Shown here: positions 23,400 through 34,457 of the stretch, piece after piece
Layout of the letters: every line of letters starts with the position of its first letter
Numbering within the stretch: position 1 is the stretch's first letter
NCBI GenBank assembly: GCA_032207245.1
Contig: CM063501.1
Location: 82,387,168-82,451,167, forward strand
Origin: Pardosa pseudoannulata
Lineage: Eukaryota; Arthropoda; Arachnida; Araneae; Lycosidae
DNA: 64,000 nt
Reading direction: 5' to 3'
Position numbers and translations under genes: made by a program
Notes under the pieces: generated by a model
Seen by the model: only the letters and a program-made list of their open reading frames with translations
Told to the model about the DNA's origin: nothing
Databases searched by the model: none

Positions 23400-23448
23400 A
23401 GGGGTTCGACAGGGAATTCCTGTTCGAAAACAGACTTGTCGACCCCTT
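23400..23448. repeat. Nested inverted repeat, GC-rich
   Basis: The outer arms AGGGGTTCGACA and TGTCGACCCCT enclose a near-perfect palindrome, ACAGGGAATTCCTGT. It sits in the spacer between the two direct repeats. Confidence 0.6.
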
Positions 23449-23754
23449 CTCGTTCGCACTCGTATAGCACACTTTTGAGGAAAAAAAAAATATTGCAAAG
23501 CGATAATAAATGAAAGAAACTAATTTTGCGTAACGGAACTCCTTTACCTGGCAGGGAAAATAACTTAAAAGTAGCCTGACAATTTTTAAACCGGCAACTC
23601 TAGTATGGTACGGTAAGTTCCGTCTGGAATTTACGAAAAGGGTGACTGTTTTGAACGGGAAAAAAGTGGGGAGGGTGGTCGGTAGATGGGTTAAAGAAAA
23701 TCATTCGATTAAAGTATAAAAAAGTTAAATTACTGAAACGAAAATATTTACTGG

Positions 23755-23930
23755 GTCATGTTCAAACACATAATAGTTTCAAGGCCATGTTCACAGAACT
23801 AGTCTGACTAACTTAGGGAAGACATTAAGAAAATTTAGTAAAAATTTTCTTAATGTCATTAAGAAAAAATAATCAAATGACGCATCTTCAATTTTTAACT
23901 GTATCGATTATCATTATTATTATTAAAGAA
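23755..23930. repeat. Direct repeat, right copy, with templated hairpin
   Basis: Second copy of the 23229-23380 repeat. It differs by a perfect hairpin: GACATTAAGAAAATTT (23821-23836), a 5-nt loop, and the exact complement (23842-23857). The left copy lacks the second arm. Confidence 0.88.
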
Positions 23931-23940
23931 AAGAAATCAA

Positions 23941-24300
23941 TCCCCTATATAATAATAGCCTAAGTTATCTGTCCGTCTGTCCTCGAATTTATGAAGCCGC
24001 TGAACCTGGAATGGATAGAGGCATCCATCTTGGGTTCTTGAAGAGTAGGTTTATCAAAAATCAAAACAAGTCTTTAAAACGTTCAAAATCCCCCCTTCCC
24101 CCCCTTTTCGAACGTTTGATGCCATTATTTCAAGGTTTTTCCCCGGTTAAGAGCATTTAATAAATTTATCACATAAGAAGGTGAAAGTATTTTTTCTAGC
24201 ACTTTCGTGTCATTCATTTATGCATCTCATTTAATCATTTCTTATTTTATTTTATTTAAATATCGTCTGTATTATTTCCATATGTTTCATCCCTGAACTT
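23941..24300 (+). mobile_element. Helitron 5' fragment
   Basis: A well preserved 5' end, TCCCCTATATAATAATAGCC, preceded by A. It continues through the CCTGGAATGGATAGAGGC and CCCCTTTTCGAACGTTT blocks and stops after the ATATCGTCTGTATTATTTCC block. No 3' end is present; the next Helitron starts about 90 bp later. Confidence 0.82.
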
Positions 24301-24386
24301 TTCATAAAAATTATGTATTTGGTTAAGAGTTCGGTACATTTTAACTGCTTTAAGAATTTACTAAATTTTCATTCTACATTAACTTT

Positions 24387-25209
24387 TCTCCTATATAACA
24401 ATAGCCTAACTTGCTATTCATCTGTCCTGGAATTTATGAATTGGTTGGAGATGGAATGGATAGAGGAATCCATATTGGATTTTTGGTGAGTCAGGGCTAG
24501 ACGAATTCAAAGAGTTCGAAAACGTTCGAAATCGACCCCTTGGACCCATTTCGAACGTTTAATGCCATTATTCCCAGTCATATTTTCCCCAGTTAAGAGC
24601 AGGCGATCCCTTATTACATTGTAAGTACATGGAAATTACACTTGTTTCTAGCCTTATGACTTCATAACTTATCATTTAATCATTTCTTATTTTAAATTAT
24701 TTAAATATCGTCTTAATTATTTTCCTACGTTTTATCACTGAACTTAGATATTACATAAATAGTTTTCTTTTATATTTGGCCTAAATAATACATTAGGTAC
24801 ATATTAAATGATTTTAAATTTAATCCTCGACTATTTTTTTTTGTTGCAATAAAACTTTTATCACCGGTATTAACAACAAATTCTTTTCATAAATGTCTAG
24901 GAGTCTATTTCACGGAATAATAAATATCTAACGTTTAAGTTATATATCTTTGAAAATTAAGAAGTTCGTTCGTTTATGTGTTTGTTTTTTATACATAACC
25001 ATACGGTTTGACAAAATTAATTCAATGGGATTCTAACTACATTCACACTATCGGGAGACTTTATAGGAGTATGAAGAGAAACAAATTATTGACCGTGTAC
25101 CAGGTAATTCTCAGCCAAAAACAAACCAGTCTTTTACCTGCCTCATAGACTACAATCTTGAAAAATTAAAAATTGTACTAATTCAGTCATATGATGGGCT
25201 ATATGCTAA
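24387..25209 (+). mobile_element. Helitron, about 823 bp
   Basis: The 5' end TCTCCTATATAACAATAGCC is degenerate, and the flanking A is not preserved. The 3' end is CAGTCATATGATGGGCTATATG, then CTAA (a mutated CTAG) and T. The interior matches the copy at 13348-14254 closely, including the TCGGGAGACTTTA stretch near its 3' end. Confidence 0.82.
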
Positions 25210-25620
25210 TACGCAGAGATATTTGACAATATGTTCTAAATAAGAGATTTTAGTGAGATGAAATGTTTATTCTGATCACCTCCTAAAAATATGTGACTTG
25301 CAGGTGCTTACCAAGGGCCATATAATTGCTAAAGCGATAAAATGATGAAACACTTTGGGTATCAGCTTAGTTTAGCCTTTCATGCAGTAGAAGTTCTCTA
25401 AAGTTAACTTTTTAACTAGTTAAGTTTTTACAAGAAATATTTCTAAAAAAGCCTATTTTTATTGCATATAATTAAAGTCCGAACTTAGTATAACAGTAAA
25501 ACTAAAGAATGTTTAGAATTTTTTTTTATAAATAATGAATTTACGAATTTTTATTTTATAACTTTGGAACAGACATGTCTCCTAAATGTTGACTTTGGGT
25601 AGTTTCTGCTACACTTCTAT
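25210..25620. other. AT-rich stretch without recognised feature
   Basis: Between the Helitron and the piggyBac-like fragment. No repeat or gene seen. Confidence 0.4.
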
Positions 25621-25623
25621 TCA

Positions 25624-26195
25624 TCAATGAAGAATTAATAAATGTTTCATAAAATTGCAGTTCACCAGAAGTGTCATCAACTTGGTTGGAATACCAGTAA
25701 AATTAAAACTGGGACACGGGGAAGATAGGTTTTTCACATCAATTTGAATAAAATTTCTAGCTGAAATAAAATCGTAATCGGATCTAAGCTCACAACACGT
25801 TTTATATGAAGAATTACCGAAAACATTAGAAGATAATTCTGAATTTGCGTCCAAAACTAATAATAAAGTGTCATCATCTACTGTATCATCCATATCTAAA
25901 ACGCTTTAAATTCGTAACCAGAATATCGTACAACAAAATTTCACGAACAAAGAATGCGAAATAGTTTTGATTTCCGATAACAAACAGTTAGAATGTCTAA
26001 AATTCACATGAATTAGCTGCATCACCTGTCGAAATATTCTAATACTAAAGTTTCTCTTTCAATCCATTAAAAGTAAGGATAAATCCAAACGAGAAATGGG
26101 AAATATATTGATGCCCGTACACCGTACGGGCAAACCAGATATGGCTAACTGTTAGTATCCCGTACAACTTACAGGCAAACCAGTCAAGGTGTAAA
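25624..26195 (-). pseudogene. piggyBac-like 5' fragment with subterminal palindrome
   Basis: On the minus strand the right-hand end is TTTACACCTTGACTGGTTTGCC, matching the end at 35.0 kb. It is followed by GTACGGG and a second GTTTGCCCGTACGGTGTACGGGC palindrome block. About 210 bp further in, an 89-codon frame (25893-25624) begins with an acidic stretch (MDDTVDDDTLL) like the acidic N-terminus of piggyBac transposases. Catalytic domain and other terminus are missing. The family call rests on the related TTAA-flanked copy. Confidence 0.55.
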
Positions 26196-28930
26196 TGAAC
26201 TTTATCGTTTTCCTCCAATCCTCCGGTCTCCGTTTTCTACTGTATGTCAGAGACACTTAAGCTATTATATGCATTGTATAACCTCTCATTTACTGGTCCT
26301 GTCATAAATTCACTAGGGCATTCCTATCTTTGAAAATAAAGTACTTAAGATTATATTACTTTAATCTTTACCTTACAAAACATGTTTTTATTTCCATTCC
26401 AGTCTAAATCTTTATCTTTTATTAGTCTTAGTCATGAAACACATATTTTTCTGTTCCATTAATTTGTTTTCAAATTATCTTTTGTTATTTTATAAAAGTT
26501 CAAAATATAGACATTGTAAGGAAATTAATCAAAACTTTCTATGTATTTAACAATCTATCGATAGCAATGATTTGTCAATTATACAAGTGTCAATAATAAA
26601 GACAATAATAAAAACAAGTGTCCCTACAAAAACAAGTGTACGGTAAACTACTTCATATAACCTTCCTGTAACTAATCAGTATCTGCCCATCTCTCTAGTT
26701 GCTCCTCTGAAATGTAGTACCTGCTAGTACAGGTTAGAATTTTTTTTTTCTTTTCAAACTTTTTTGAAATTTTCTATCCTCTGAAGTATAAAGCCCTTAT
26801 AAAGTCCGCAATATATTTCCAAAAATTTTTTTAACTGTTTCTTTCTATTAATATAAACGCTTTTTAGATTCGAAATGCTTAAAAGCATAATAAACTAGTC
26901 CAAAATATCTACTTAGCAACAAGTATGAAGATTCAAATGATTTTCAAAAGAAACTTCAAAACTACAGACCAACAATTAAACAAGGAAATAAGTAAGTATT
27001 TGCCTTAAAAGTTGTACTAAATGCCAAGCAAATAAGGAATGTAGATTAATACAATATTTTTATAAAAAATGCAATGACTCTTTTTGTTTCAAACATACAG
27101 CATTAATGTACCAGAAATACATTTGAAAACTTATCTTAAATTTAGAATCGAATTCGGGTAAAATTAATTTACTTTTCAATGCATTTTTATATTGGTATAT
27201 TTTTTTCAAAACTGTATCTTTTTTCTATAGTTTAAACTGTTATTTATTGCATCATTATATATTTTAAAAAATAACAATAATATGTAACATACATAGTATG
27301 TATCAGCCTTTGTAAATACTAATTAAAGGAAAAATGAAAAGTTTATGTAAAGAATGTAAGAACTTTTCCATATATAACCAGCCTGGAGCTAGCAAAAACA
27401 GAACATGTGATGTAATATAAATCAACACTTACATATATGAAAGATGTTTGAGTGAAATAACATAAGTCTCGAGTAGCACTCAATGAAGTGTTAATGGAAA
27501 TATGGCATAATTATATCAATAGTAAATGTAAATATAACAATAGTAAATGTGTTTCGAGAACATAATGTCTTTTAAACTGAAGAAAATTATATTATTAGAA
27601 ATTATAGAGTAGTATTTATGTAGAAATAGATTTACCCCACTTTAAATAACCTAATATGTAAGATAAAAGCTTACTAATTTCGTGAACTTTTATGAGAGAT
27701 TCATAATAATTCATATAATACACACGACACAATTTTGGAAAAATGAATTATGAAGTTTGTTTCGGCTGATGGATTATAGACTAGTACAATTCCTTTATAA
27801 TGCATATGAATATAAAATTTTAACTGAAAAATAAACACAAGTTACATATTTCAACTTTCTAATTTGCGTTTTATTAGTAGAAAAATTAGTTTAGTTGTAG
27901 AAAGATAATAACAACCTTCCAATTTCATCAATTTTTTTAGACTTACGTCTATAATGCCGTGTATTTTATCCTAAACATACTATAATGTGTTATGCTCGTT
28001 TATAATTGATTGACCGAAAAGGAATAACATCAGCTGAATGAAATCGTGCGTTCGGTAATGAGACACAATAAAAAATACAATATGAGAATAATTGTGTTGT
28101 TTTTGAAAGATAATACCTTCATTAAAATTAATGAATTTAATTTCAGGATATTACTTAATGCACAAAATTTAAAAGTTTTCCTTGCAAAACAATTCCAACA
28201 TTTCAAAACATTTGTTTTTACTGAATAAATTAACGTATTGATATTTTTATTACTTAAAGTGGTAATATTCAAAAGACTGCTATGATTGATGATAAAAAAA
28301 CTAGTAAAGATTTTGCATAAAGCTCGCAAAAGCTTATATTTTTGAAATATTTGCTACTAGTATGTTATATGTACCAAATGCATTAATGAAGTAGATAGAA
28401 AGCCTGTTCCAGCTGCATAACCTACAACAGTGGCCTTCTAGCCTTTATTATTCCTGGAACCTTATGAACAGTATAACTAATACCCATTATATTTTTCTTG
28501 GAGTATATTTAAGTTAGATTTTAGCTGCATTACATAGGTGCTTGTAATAGCAATGAAAACAAAGCATAGTTATGAAGCTGCATAATGCGCATAAATATGT
28601 GTAATGGTATTTTATGTTTATACATATCAGCATAATAGTGCTGTTGGTATCACCAACTTTTTTCCACGTGTAATGATTGAAATGCGCTTGGATTCTCTTT
28701 GTTTTACTTTTGCTCTATAGGTATAACTTAAGGTGTATTTCATTCTACACTAAGCAGTGTTGATTATGGAAGTAATTTATAAAAAATCATTTTTTTTCTA
28801 ACATACAAAGTATAAGAAGAGAAATAATTATAATTGTAAAAAAACAATCTTGAAATTCCATAGACTTTGAAAATCCTTGACGCATGCACAGAAAAAAAAT
28901 TGCACGTATGTTTCTCATGTATTACTTAAC
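26196..28930. other. Long AT-rich stretch without recognised gene
   Basis: About 2.7 kb. The opposed frames at 28030-28329 (minus) and 28046-28228 (plus) are AT-driven and overlap each other. I see no transposon ends, SINE or tandem array. It could be ordinary intergenic or intronic DNA. Confidence 0.45.
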
Positions 28931-28938
28931 TTAACTAA

Positions 28939-29147
28939 ACTCCACGGCTCAACAGTTCCTAGTTGACCAGGACATACGGTGGCAATCTCCGTTAACGTGA
29001 CCAAAGCCCCTGGGGTGCGAAGTATATGTTCTGGCTACGTGGGCAATCTTACGTTTAGTTCCCAAGAATGCTTAGTCCTCAGTTCATCTACGCACTGAAG
29101 GGATGAAAGGCTGGCTCAACTTTGCCCAGCCCAGGGCAACATATATT
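28939..29147 (-). mobile_element. SINE family 2, truncated at the tRNA end
   Basis: Read on the minus strand it matches the body of the SINE at 54786-55056: GGGCTGGGCAAAGTTGA, CCCTTCAGTG.GTAGA, CTTGGGAACTAAAC, GAACATAT..TTCGCAC, AACGGAGATTG. The tRNA-like head upstream of GGGCTGGGC is missing. The B-box region falls at the break near 29147. Confidence 0.85.
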
Positions 29148-29297
29148 ACCTAGACGGGTAAAATCCAGTATATCCTTCTAATCTAACATCTTCTTTTACT
29201 GTTAACTTAGAGCAATATCTTTCAACCATATAATGTATTTTATATAAATTATTTGTTGACACGAGTAGAATAATTATTACTCCAGAACTCATTTTAG

Positions 29298-29470
29298 GTT
29301 TAGTTTGGTTAGGAGCTCTACGGTCTACTGTTTTGCACACGAGGGCTAATGAGACCGGGACCTACTGCTTAAAGCCGATTCCGAACGGCTACGAACATCC
29401 ATGCCATTTATCATTCCACGAACTCCGGTACCGACGATCAGCGCCCTAACCAATCGCCAGCTCCCGGCCT
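29298..29470 (-). mobile_element. SINE family 1, full length
   Basis: Flanked by a 13-bp direct repeat with one mismatch, GAA(C/T)TCATTTTAG (29285-29297 and 29471-29483). The complement shows the tail TTTAGTTTGG, the body GGGACCTACTGCTTAAAGCCG and head CCCTAACCAATCG. The B-box region is mutated (ATTCCACGAAC). Confidence 0.9.
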
Positions 29471-29859
29471 GAATTCATTTTAGCTTTCATTCGAATTAAT
29501 TAATTTGAGTTTATTGAAATTTTGCAACATCACGAAAATGAGAACTTGACATATAATGTTAAAGCATCCCAAATATTAAATTTTCAAAACCCGATTGCGT
29601 AGAAAATAAACTAACACTCCAAGACCATATTACTTATAATCTTGTTCTGTACACTAAACTGTATTTAATGTATACGCGATTTGATTAAACAATTGATCAT
29701 TCCACAATTCGAATGATTATTGATTGAAACACTAAATACTTATTTTTAAGTGGAATGCTTGATTAATTCAGATGTAAAGCACATTATTTCAGTGTATATT
29801 AGGTGTAATAATATAACATAGTTGTGCCAATTATGCCAATTAATCTTGTTTTGATCCAG

Positions 29860-30100
29860 CACATAACAATTGTTAGTCGATAGACAATGAGGCCCATATC
29901 ACAAGCATAGTTACATTAGATTTCTGTGAGGGATAGAACACCGACATTAGTTTATTCTATCCTAAATGTAATATCAGGTGTTATTATGCCCGCATATAAT
30001 AAACAGTCCGATAACACGTAATTTCAGAGGGACTGAGTGCATCAGTTTGGTAATGAGACTAATCAACAAATATGATGTTTGCAGAGAGAGTGAATGTTTA
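29860..30100. repeat. Diverged dispersed repeat, copy 3
   Basis: Same ordered phrases as at 21225-21400 and 19770-20025: ATAGACAATGAGGCCCATATCACAA, GTTACATTAGATTTCTGTGAGGGAT, TTTATTCTATCCTAAATGTAATAT, GTTTGCAGAGA. The 29484-29859 flank holds nothing recognisable. Confidence 0.55.
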
Positions 30101-30279
30101 GATCCAAGAAAACAATATCGTCATTAAAATTAATGAACTTATTTAATAAAATGTGTTATTTAATGCTAAAGGATTTATCTTGCTAAGGTTAGTTGCAAGT
30201 GAAAGAGTAACACCTATCAATCATTGTGAATAATGAATGAAGGATAAAGTAAATAAATAAAATATCTATTGCGTGATTT

Positions 30280-31510
30280 AACCAGTAAATGATTTATATA
30301 AGCTTATAAAATATTCAGACTGTTTAAAAATTTGAACCTAAATAAAAACAACTCAAAAAATGACGCCCAAAGCTGGCCGATTGGTTAGGGCTGTCAAATA
30401 TCGTCGGTACCGGAGTTCGTGGGTTCGAATCCCAATATGGATGTTAATTAGTTAATCGGCTATTAATGATTTATATAGCCCTCGTGTGCAAAATATTCAG
30501 ACGGCAGTGCTCCAAATCAAACCAAACCAAATAAATAATGGCATATAGCAATTACTAAAATATTCTATATGCTTTCAAATATATTATGAAATGAAGAGAG
30601 TGAATATTCCAAACAATATATAGTTAATGTTTTAATAGTTAAATCAATAAATAACTAACCAGTAGCTAATGATTTATATAAGCTTATAAAATATTCAGAC
30701 TGTTTAAAAATTTGAAACTAAATAAAAACAACTCAAAAGACATACAGAAATTACTCAAATATTCTCTATGCTGTCAAATATACTATCAAATAAAAGAGAG
30801 TATATATATTCTGAACAATATATAGTTAATGAGTTAATGAGCTAACAGTAGTTAATGATTTATATAAGCTTAGAAAATGTTCAGACTTTTTAAAAATATG
30901 AAACTAAATAAAAATAATTCAAATAAATTACATGCAGCAATTACTCAAATATTATCTATGCTGGCATATATACTATGAAATGAAGAGAGCTTATAAAATA
31001 TTCAGACTTTTTAAAAATTTGAATCTAAATAAAAATAAGTTGAATGACATACAACAATTACTCAAATATTCTCTATGCTGTCAAATATATTATGAAATGA
31101 AGAGAGCAAATATTCCGAACAATATATAGTTAATGAGTTAATAGTTAATAGTTAATGAGTTAACAGTAGTTAATGATTTATATAAGATTATAAAATATTC
31201 AGATTTTTAAAACTTTGAAACTAACTAAAAATAACTGGAGAAAAGGGCATACATAAATTACTCAAATATTTTCTATACTGTCAAATATACTATCAAATGA
31301 AGAGAGTAAATATTCTGAACAATGTATAGTTAATGAGTTAATAGTCAATGAAGTAACAGTAGTTAATGATTTATATAAACTTATATTGAGACTTTTTAAA
31401 AATTTGAAACTAAATAAAAACAACTAAAATAAATTACATACAGAAATTATTCAAATATTCTCTATGCTGTGAAATATTCTATGAAATAAAGAGTGGAAAT
31501 ATTCTGAACA
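30280..31510. repeat. Tandem array, about 190-bp units, interrupted by a SINE
   Basis: The phrase AATGATTTATATAAGCTTA-like recurs at about 30287, 30667, 30855, 31170 and 31365, with a partial unit near 30990. Units contain AAATATTCAGAC, TTTAAAAATTTGAA.CTAAATAAAAA, ATTACTCAAATATTCTCTATGCTG and GAACAATATATAGTTAATGAG. The first interval is doubled (380 bp) because a SINE lies in it. The 65-codon frame at 30932-31129 is part of the array. Confidence 0.9.
30364..30527 (+). mobile_element. SINE family 1, mosaic with array sequence
   Basis: The head GCTGGCCGATTGGTTAGGG, B box GGGTTCGAATCCC and tail CTCCAAATCAAACCAAACC are intact. Three internal places instead read like the surrounding array: TGTCAAATAT, TTAATGATTTATATA and AAAATATTCAGAC. 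Target duplication is not clear. Confidence 0.85.
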
Positions 31511-32400
31511 ATATATACCAAATTCATTTGAAAAGGCTGTAATATTATTTACAAAAACTGTAGCAATATTTTTTTTAATTTTCATGAAATATGAAATTCT
31601 TATGTCTAATTTCATTTCTATGTCTTTATTAGAATTATATAATTAAATTGATTTGCTTCTGTGTAATTACACTTAAAACGTTAACATGAATATTTTTCGA
31701 TGGTGCCTGTAACTGTTAAATATTCTCCGCGTACGTGGATGGGAAAATTAATTCATTTATTTTGAATACGTAAACTAACAAATTCCATAGTATATTAACG
31801 TTGAACTTAAAAGTTAATTTATCTCTTAGTCACTCTTATTGAAATCTAATTCACTGTGAATATTTGAGAAATTACAAATTCTAAATTTTATTGTAATACT
31901 GAATTCCAATTTCTAGCTCATTTCCGAACAATGAACCTATATGGGGATTCGATATTTGAAAATTGCGTCTTCAGTAGAAACAAGCAGACTATACTCGTTT
32001 CAGGTATGTCTCAATTATTCTATACCTCAGACTATTATAATTTGAATATTCCGGAAGCGCATAAAGAATTTGGGTAAAATTCCCTAAAGGAATCAAATCA
32101 AGATATTTTGCACTAGTATAGATATGTAATTCTCAAAGCTGGTAATGTACAATTATAGACAAAGGAAATTATACATATCTGGTGGTTTAAACGATATTTT
32201 CTTTTTCATATCTTGAAAATACGAAAATTATAGCTATTTTATAGATAGTAGTAAGTACATGTATGTATAATAGGATTAATAGTGCTAATAACAGCTAAAA
32301 TCGAAGAAGTTTGCAAATTGTTGAAGTTGGAAAATTATACAAATGAATATTTATAATTAATATTCTGTAATATTTTAAAATAATGAAAGTTAAAATTCAA
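31511..32400. other. AT-rich stretch without recognised feature
   Basis: No gene, transposon end or repeat is supported here. Confidence 0.4.
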
Positions 32401-32402
32401 AG

Positions 32403-32880
32403 TTCTTACTTATTAGCACATTGTAAGAGGGACACGTACTAGTACGTTTTCTTACGATTGATACTTAAGCGAAAGTCACGTACTAGCACGGGTTAGTGTA
32501 ACAACATGGTTTGTTAGTGGGTACAAAAGTAACGGTATATACAGGAAAATGAAACCGAATGTTCTTGTCTACTACATAGATTCTGGAAAAATTTAAAGAA
32601 ATAAAAACTACTTTTTAGATGAGTCGATGTGAAACCAGAGAACGCGAAGGTTGATTAAAAAAAATCAATTTAGATTTAAAATTAACATTTTATTTATCTT
32701 TACTAAGATACTTATGATGAAGTCTTCGCTTACGCATTATCGGATGTTTCGTGTTATAGTGACATTGAGAGTGACGATTTCTTCACTTTCGTTATTGTTT
32801 ATATATTTATCTATATATTTCAATATAAAATACGAAAAGTTGGTTAAAAAATTAAATAATTTTCGATCTATCGAGATTTA
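32403..32880 (+). pseudogene. piggyBac-like 5' fragment (third family), tentative
   Basis: Two near-palindromic blocks, CACGTACTAGTACG at about 32432 and CACGTACTAGCACGGG at about 32477, resemble in layout the subterminal palindromes of the two piggyBac-like 5' fragments. About 240 bp downstream a short plus-strand frame with an acidic Ser/Asp-rich stretch (DEVFAYALSDV, SDIESDDFF; about 32715-32785) resembles a piggyBac N-terminus. No TTAA end or catalytic domain is present. Confidence 0.4.
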
Positions 32881-33645
32881 ACTGAATAACTAAATTTATT
32901 CGCAAAACGCCCGTTCCAGTACAATTTCCCTGCGAAATGTACCTACACACAATGTGTGAATAAAAAATGGTATATTACAAAAATGCCCGTTTTATCAGGG
33001 TGTACAATTTTATGACAAACAAGTGTAATAACGTCAGGGGTTCGTCTTTAATAGAAAACGTTTTTGTTAATGATTTGATTTTATAAGTTTAAGTTATAAA
33101 ACTTTGTACAAATATAAATTAAATTAATTGTGCTTAATATCTTCAAATATATACATTTAAAAAATGTTTATTTTTTGTTAATCATCTGAATGCGCTTTGT
33201 TTTTAAAAGAATAACCATCTAAAAAATTAAATTTTCTATGTTTTCCATTTAAACATTGTATTACGTTTTGAAAGCAATTTCAATTATGTTTCTAAAAATT
33301 CATTACTGGATATGCAGCAATTTCAATATTTAAGCATATTTTCCGAGTTGACACTAGAGATATAAAAAACTCTTTTTTCCTATTTCATTATTTTTAACAT
33401 ACATTTTAGTAAACTTAGTTTCATATATAATAGTTTTGAATGTACTCATTACATTGTGTTGTTGTTTCTGATGCTACTTAGCAGTATGTTATTGCATTGT
33501 ATACAAAATGAAGACTAATACTATATTTTATGTGAAATGTATTATTCTTAATTATATTTTATTCGACTCATTTTTGTTTAATTAAAAGTGCTGCAAAATA
33601 AAATCAAATTCAGTCATAAGCAAATACAATAACATTCCGTAATTC
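32881..33645. other. AT-rich stretch without recognised feature
   Basis: A GTACAATTT..TGTAC-type motif pair near 32920-33020 may belong to the preceding fragment. Otherwise nothing is recognised. Confidence 0.35.
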
Positions 33646-33650
33646 ATAAG

Positions 33651-33810
33651 CCGAACGACGGTCGATTGGTTAGGGTGCTATCTTTTTGTACCGGAGTTCG
33701 TGGGTTCAAATCCCACAGTGGAATGGATTTTCGTAGCCATTCGAGTCGGCTTTAAGCTGTAGGTCCCGGTGTCATTAGCTCTCGTGTTGCAAAAGGTAGA
33801 CCGTAGCATT
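33651..33810 (+). mobile_element. SINE family 1, lacking its tail
   Basis: Head GGTCGATTGGTTAGGGTGC, B box GGGTTCAAATCCC, body GGCTTTAAGCTGTAGGTCCCGG and ACCGTAGCA are present. Similarity ends before the usual CTCCAAACC tail. Confidence 0.88.
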
Positions 33811-33904
33811 GTATTTGTATTACTTACAAAGTTTTTAAGACATATATTTTTCAATAATGAAAGATGCATTGATTCTAAAATGAGGTTGGGTTTCAAACAC
33901 TACA

Positions 33905-34022
33905 GCATTGTGCAACACCAGAGCTAATGAAACGGGGACCTATACCTTTCAGCTGAGTCCGAAGGACTAAGAAATCCCATGCCATCCATGGGATTTGAAC
34001 TCACTAACCTCAAAGTTCAACA
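33905..34022 (-). mobile_element. SINE family 1, partial and degenerate, inverted
   Basis: The complement of the family is seen in TTGTGCAACACCAGAGCTAATGA, GGGGACCTATA, GAGTCCGAAGGACTA and GGGATTTGAACTCAC. It faces the previous SINE copy about 95 bp away. Confidence 0.75.
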
Positions 34023-34455
34023 CTTTATAAAATCTGTTATTGTTTGGACCTAAAAGTAGGAATATACTGATGTCTTCCGTGGGACAGAAAAAATTGTGAT
34101 AAGTAATGTAGTAGTTTAAAGAATAAAATGATATTTCATCATCAATGATATTTCACTAGAATAAAATGATTTTTGTTTGCTATTTACAGCCGCATTTATG
34201 TTTTTTAACGCTACACAGGAATCAGTTAAAGCTGATTCGAAATTACTAAAAATTATTCCATTAAATCTTAGACAGTTTCATTTTTTACCAGAATTCGGTC
34301 AAAAAATGTCACATTTTTATTGCATTTTTTTTGTTCATCTTACATTTTTAAGTATATATATATATATGCTATTAAAATTAACATTTCTAATATTTTTAAG
34401 CATTTATTAGAACTTTTTTTTCTATGAAACATCATAGAACTGAAGTTTACGTTTA
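34023..34455. other. AT-rich stretch without recognised feature
   Basis: A 77-codon frame (34177-34410, plus) is AT-driven and not convincing. The minus-strand frame at 34340-34591 is a shadow of the adjacent piggyBac fragment. Confidence 0.35.
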
Positions 34456-34457
34456 GC

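Noticed and set aside
26105..26135. Transcription terminator-like hairpin CCCGTACACCGTACGGG
   Set aside because: It matches the subterminal palindrome of the piggyBac-like elements, and rho-independent terminators are not expected in this genome.
33678..33896. Minus-strand frame with THSTVGFEPTNSG-like text
   Set aside because: This type of peptide is a common translation of tRNA-like SINE B-box regions, here the SINE at 33651-33810.
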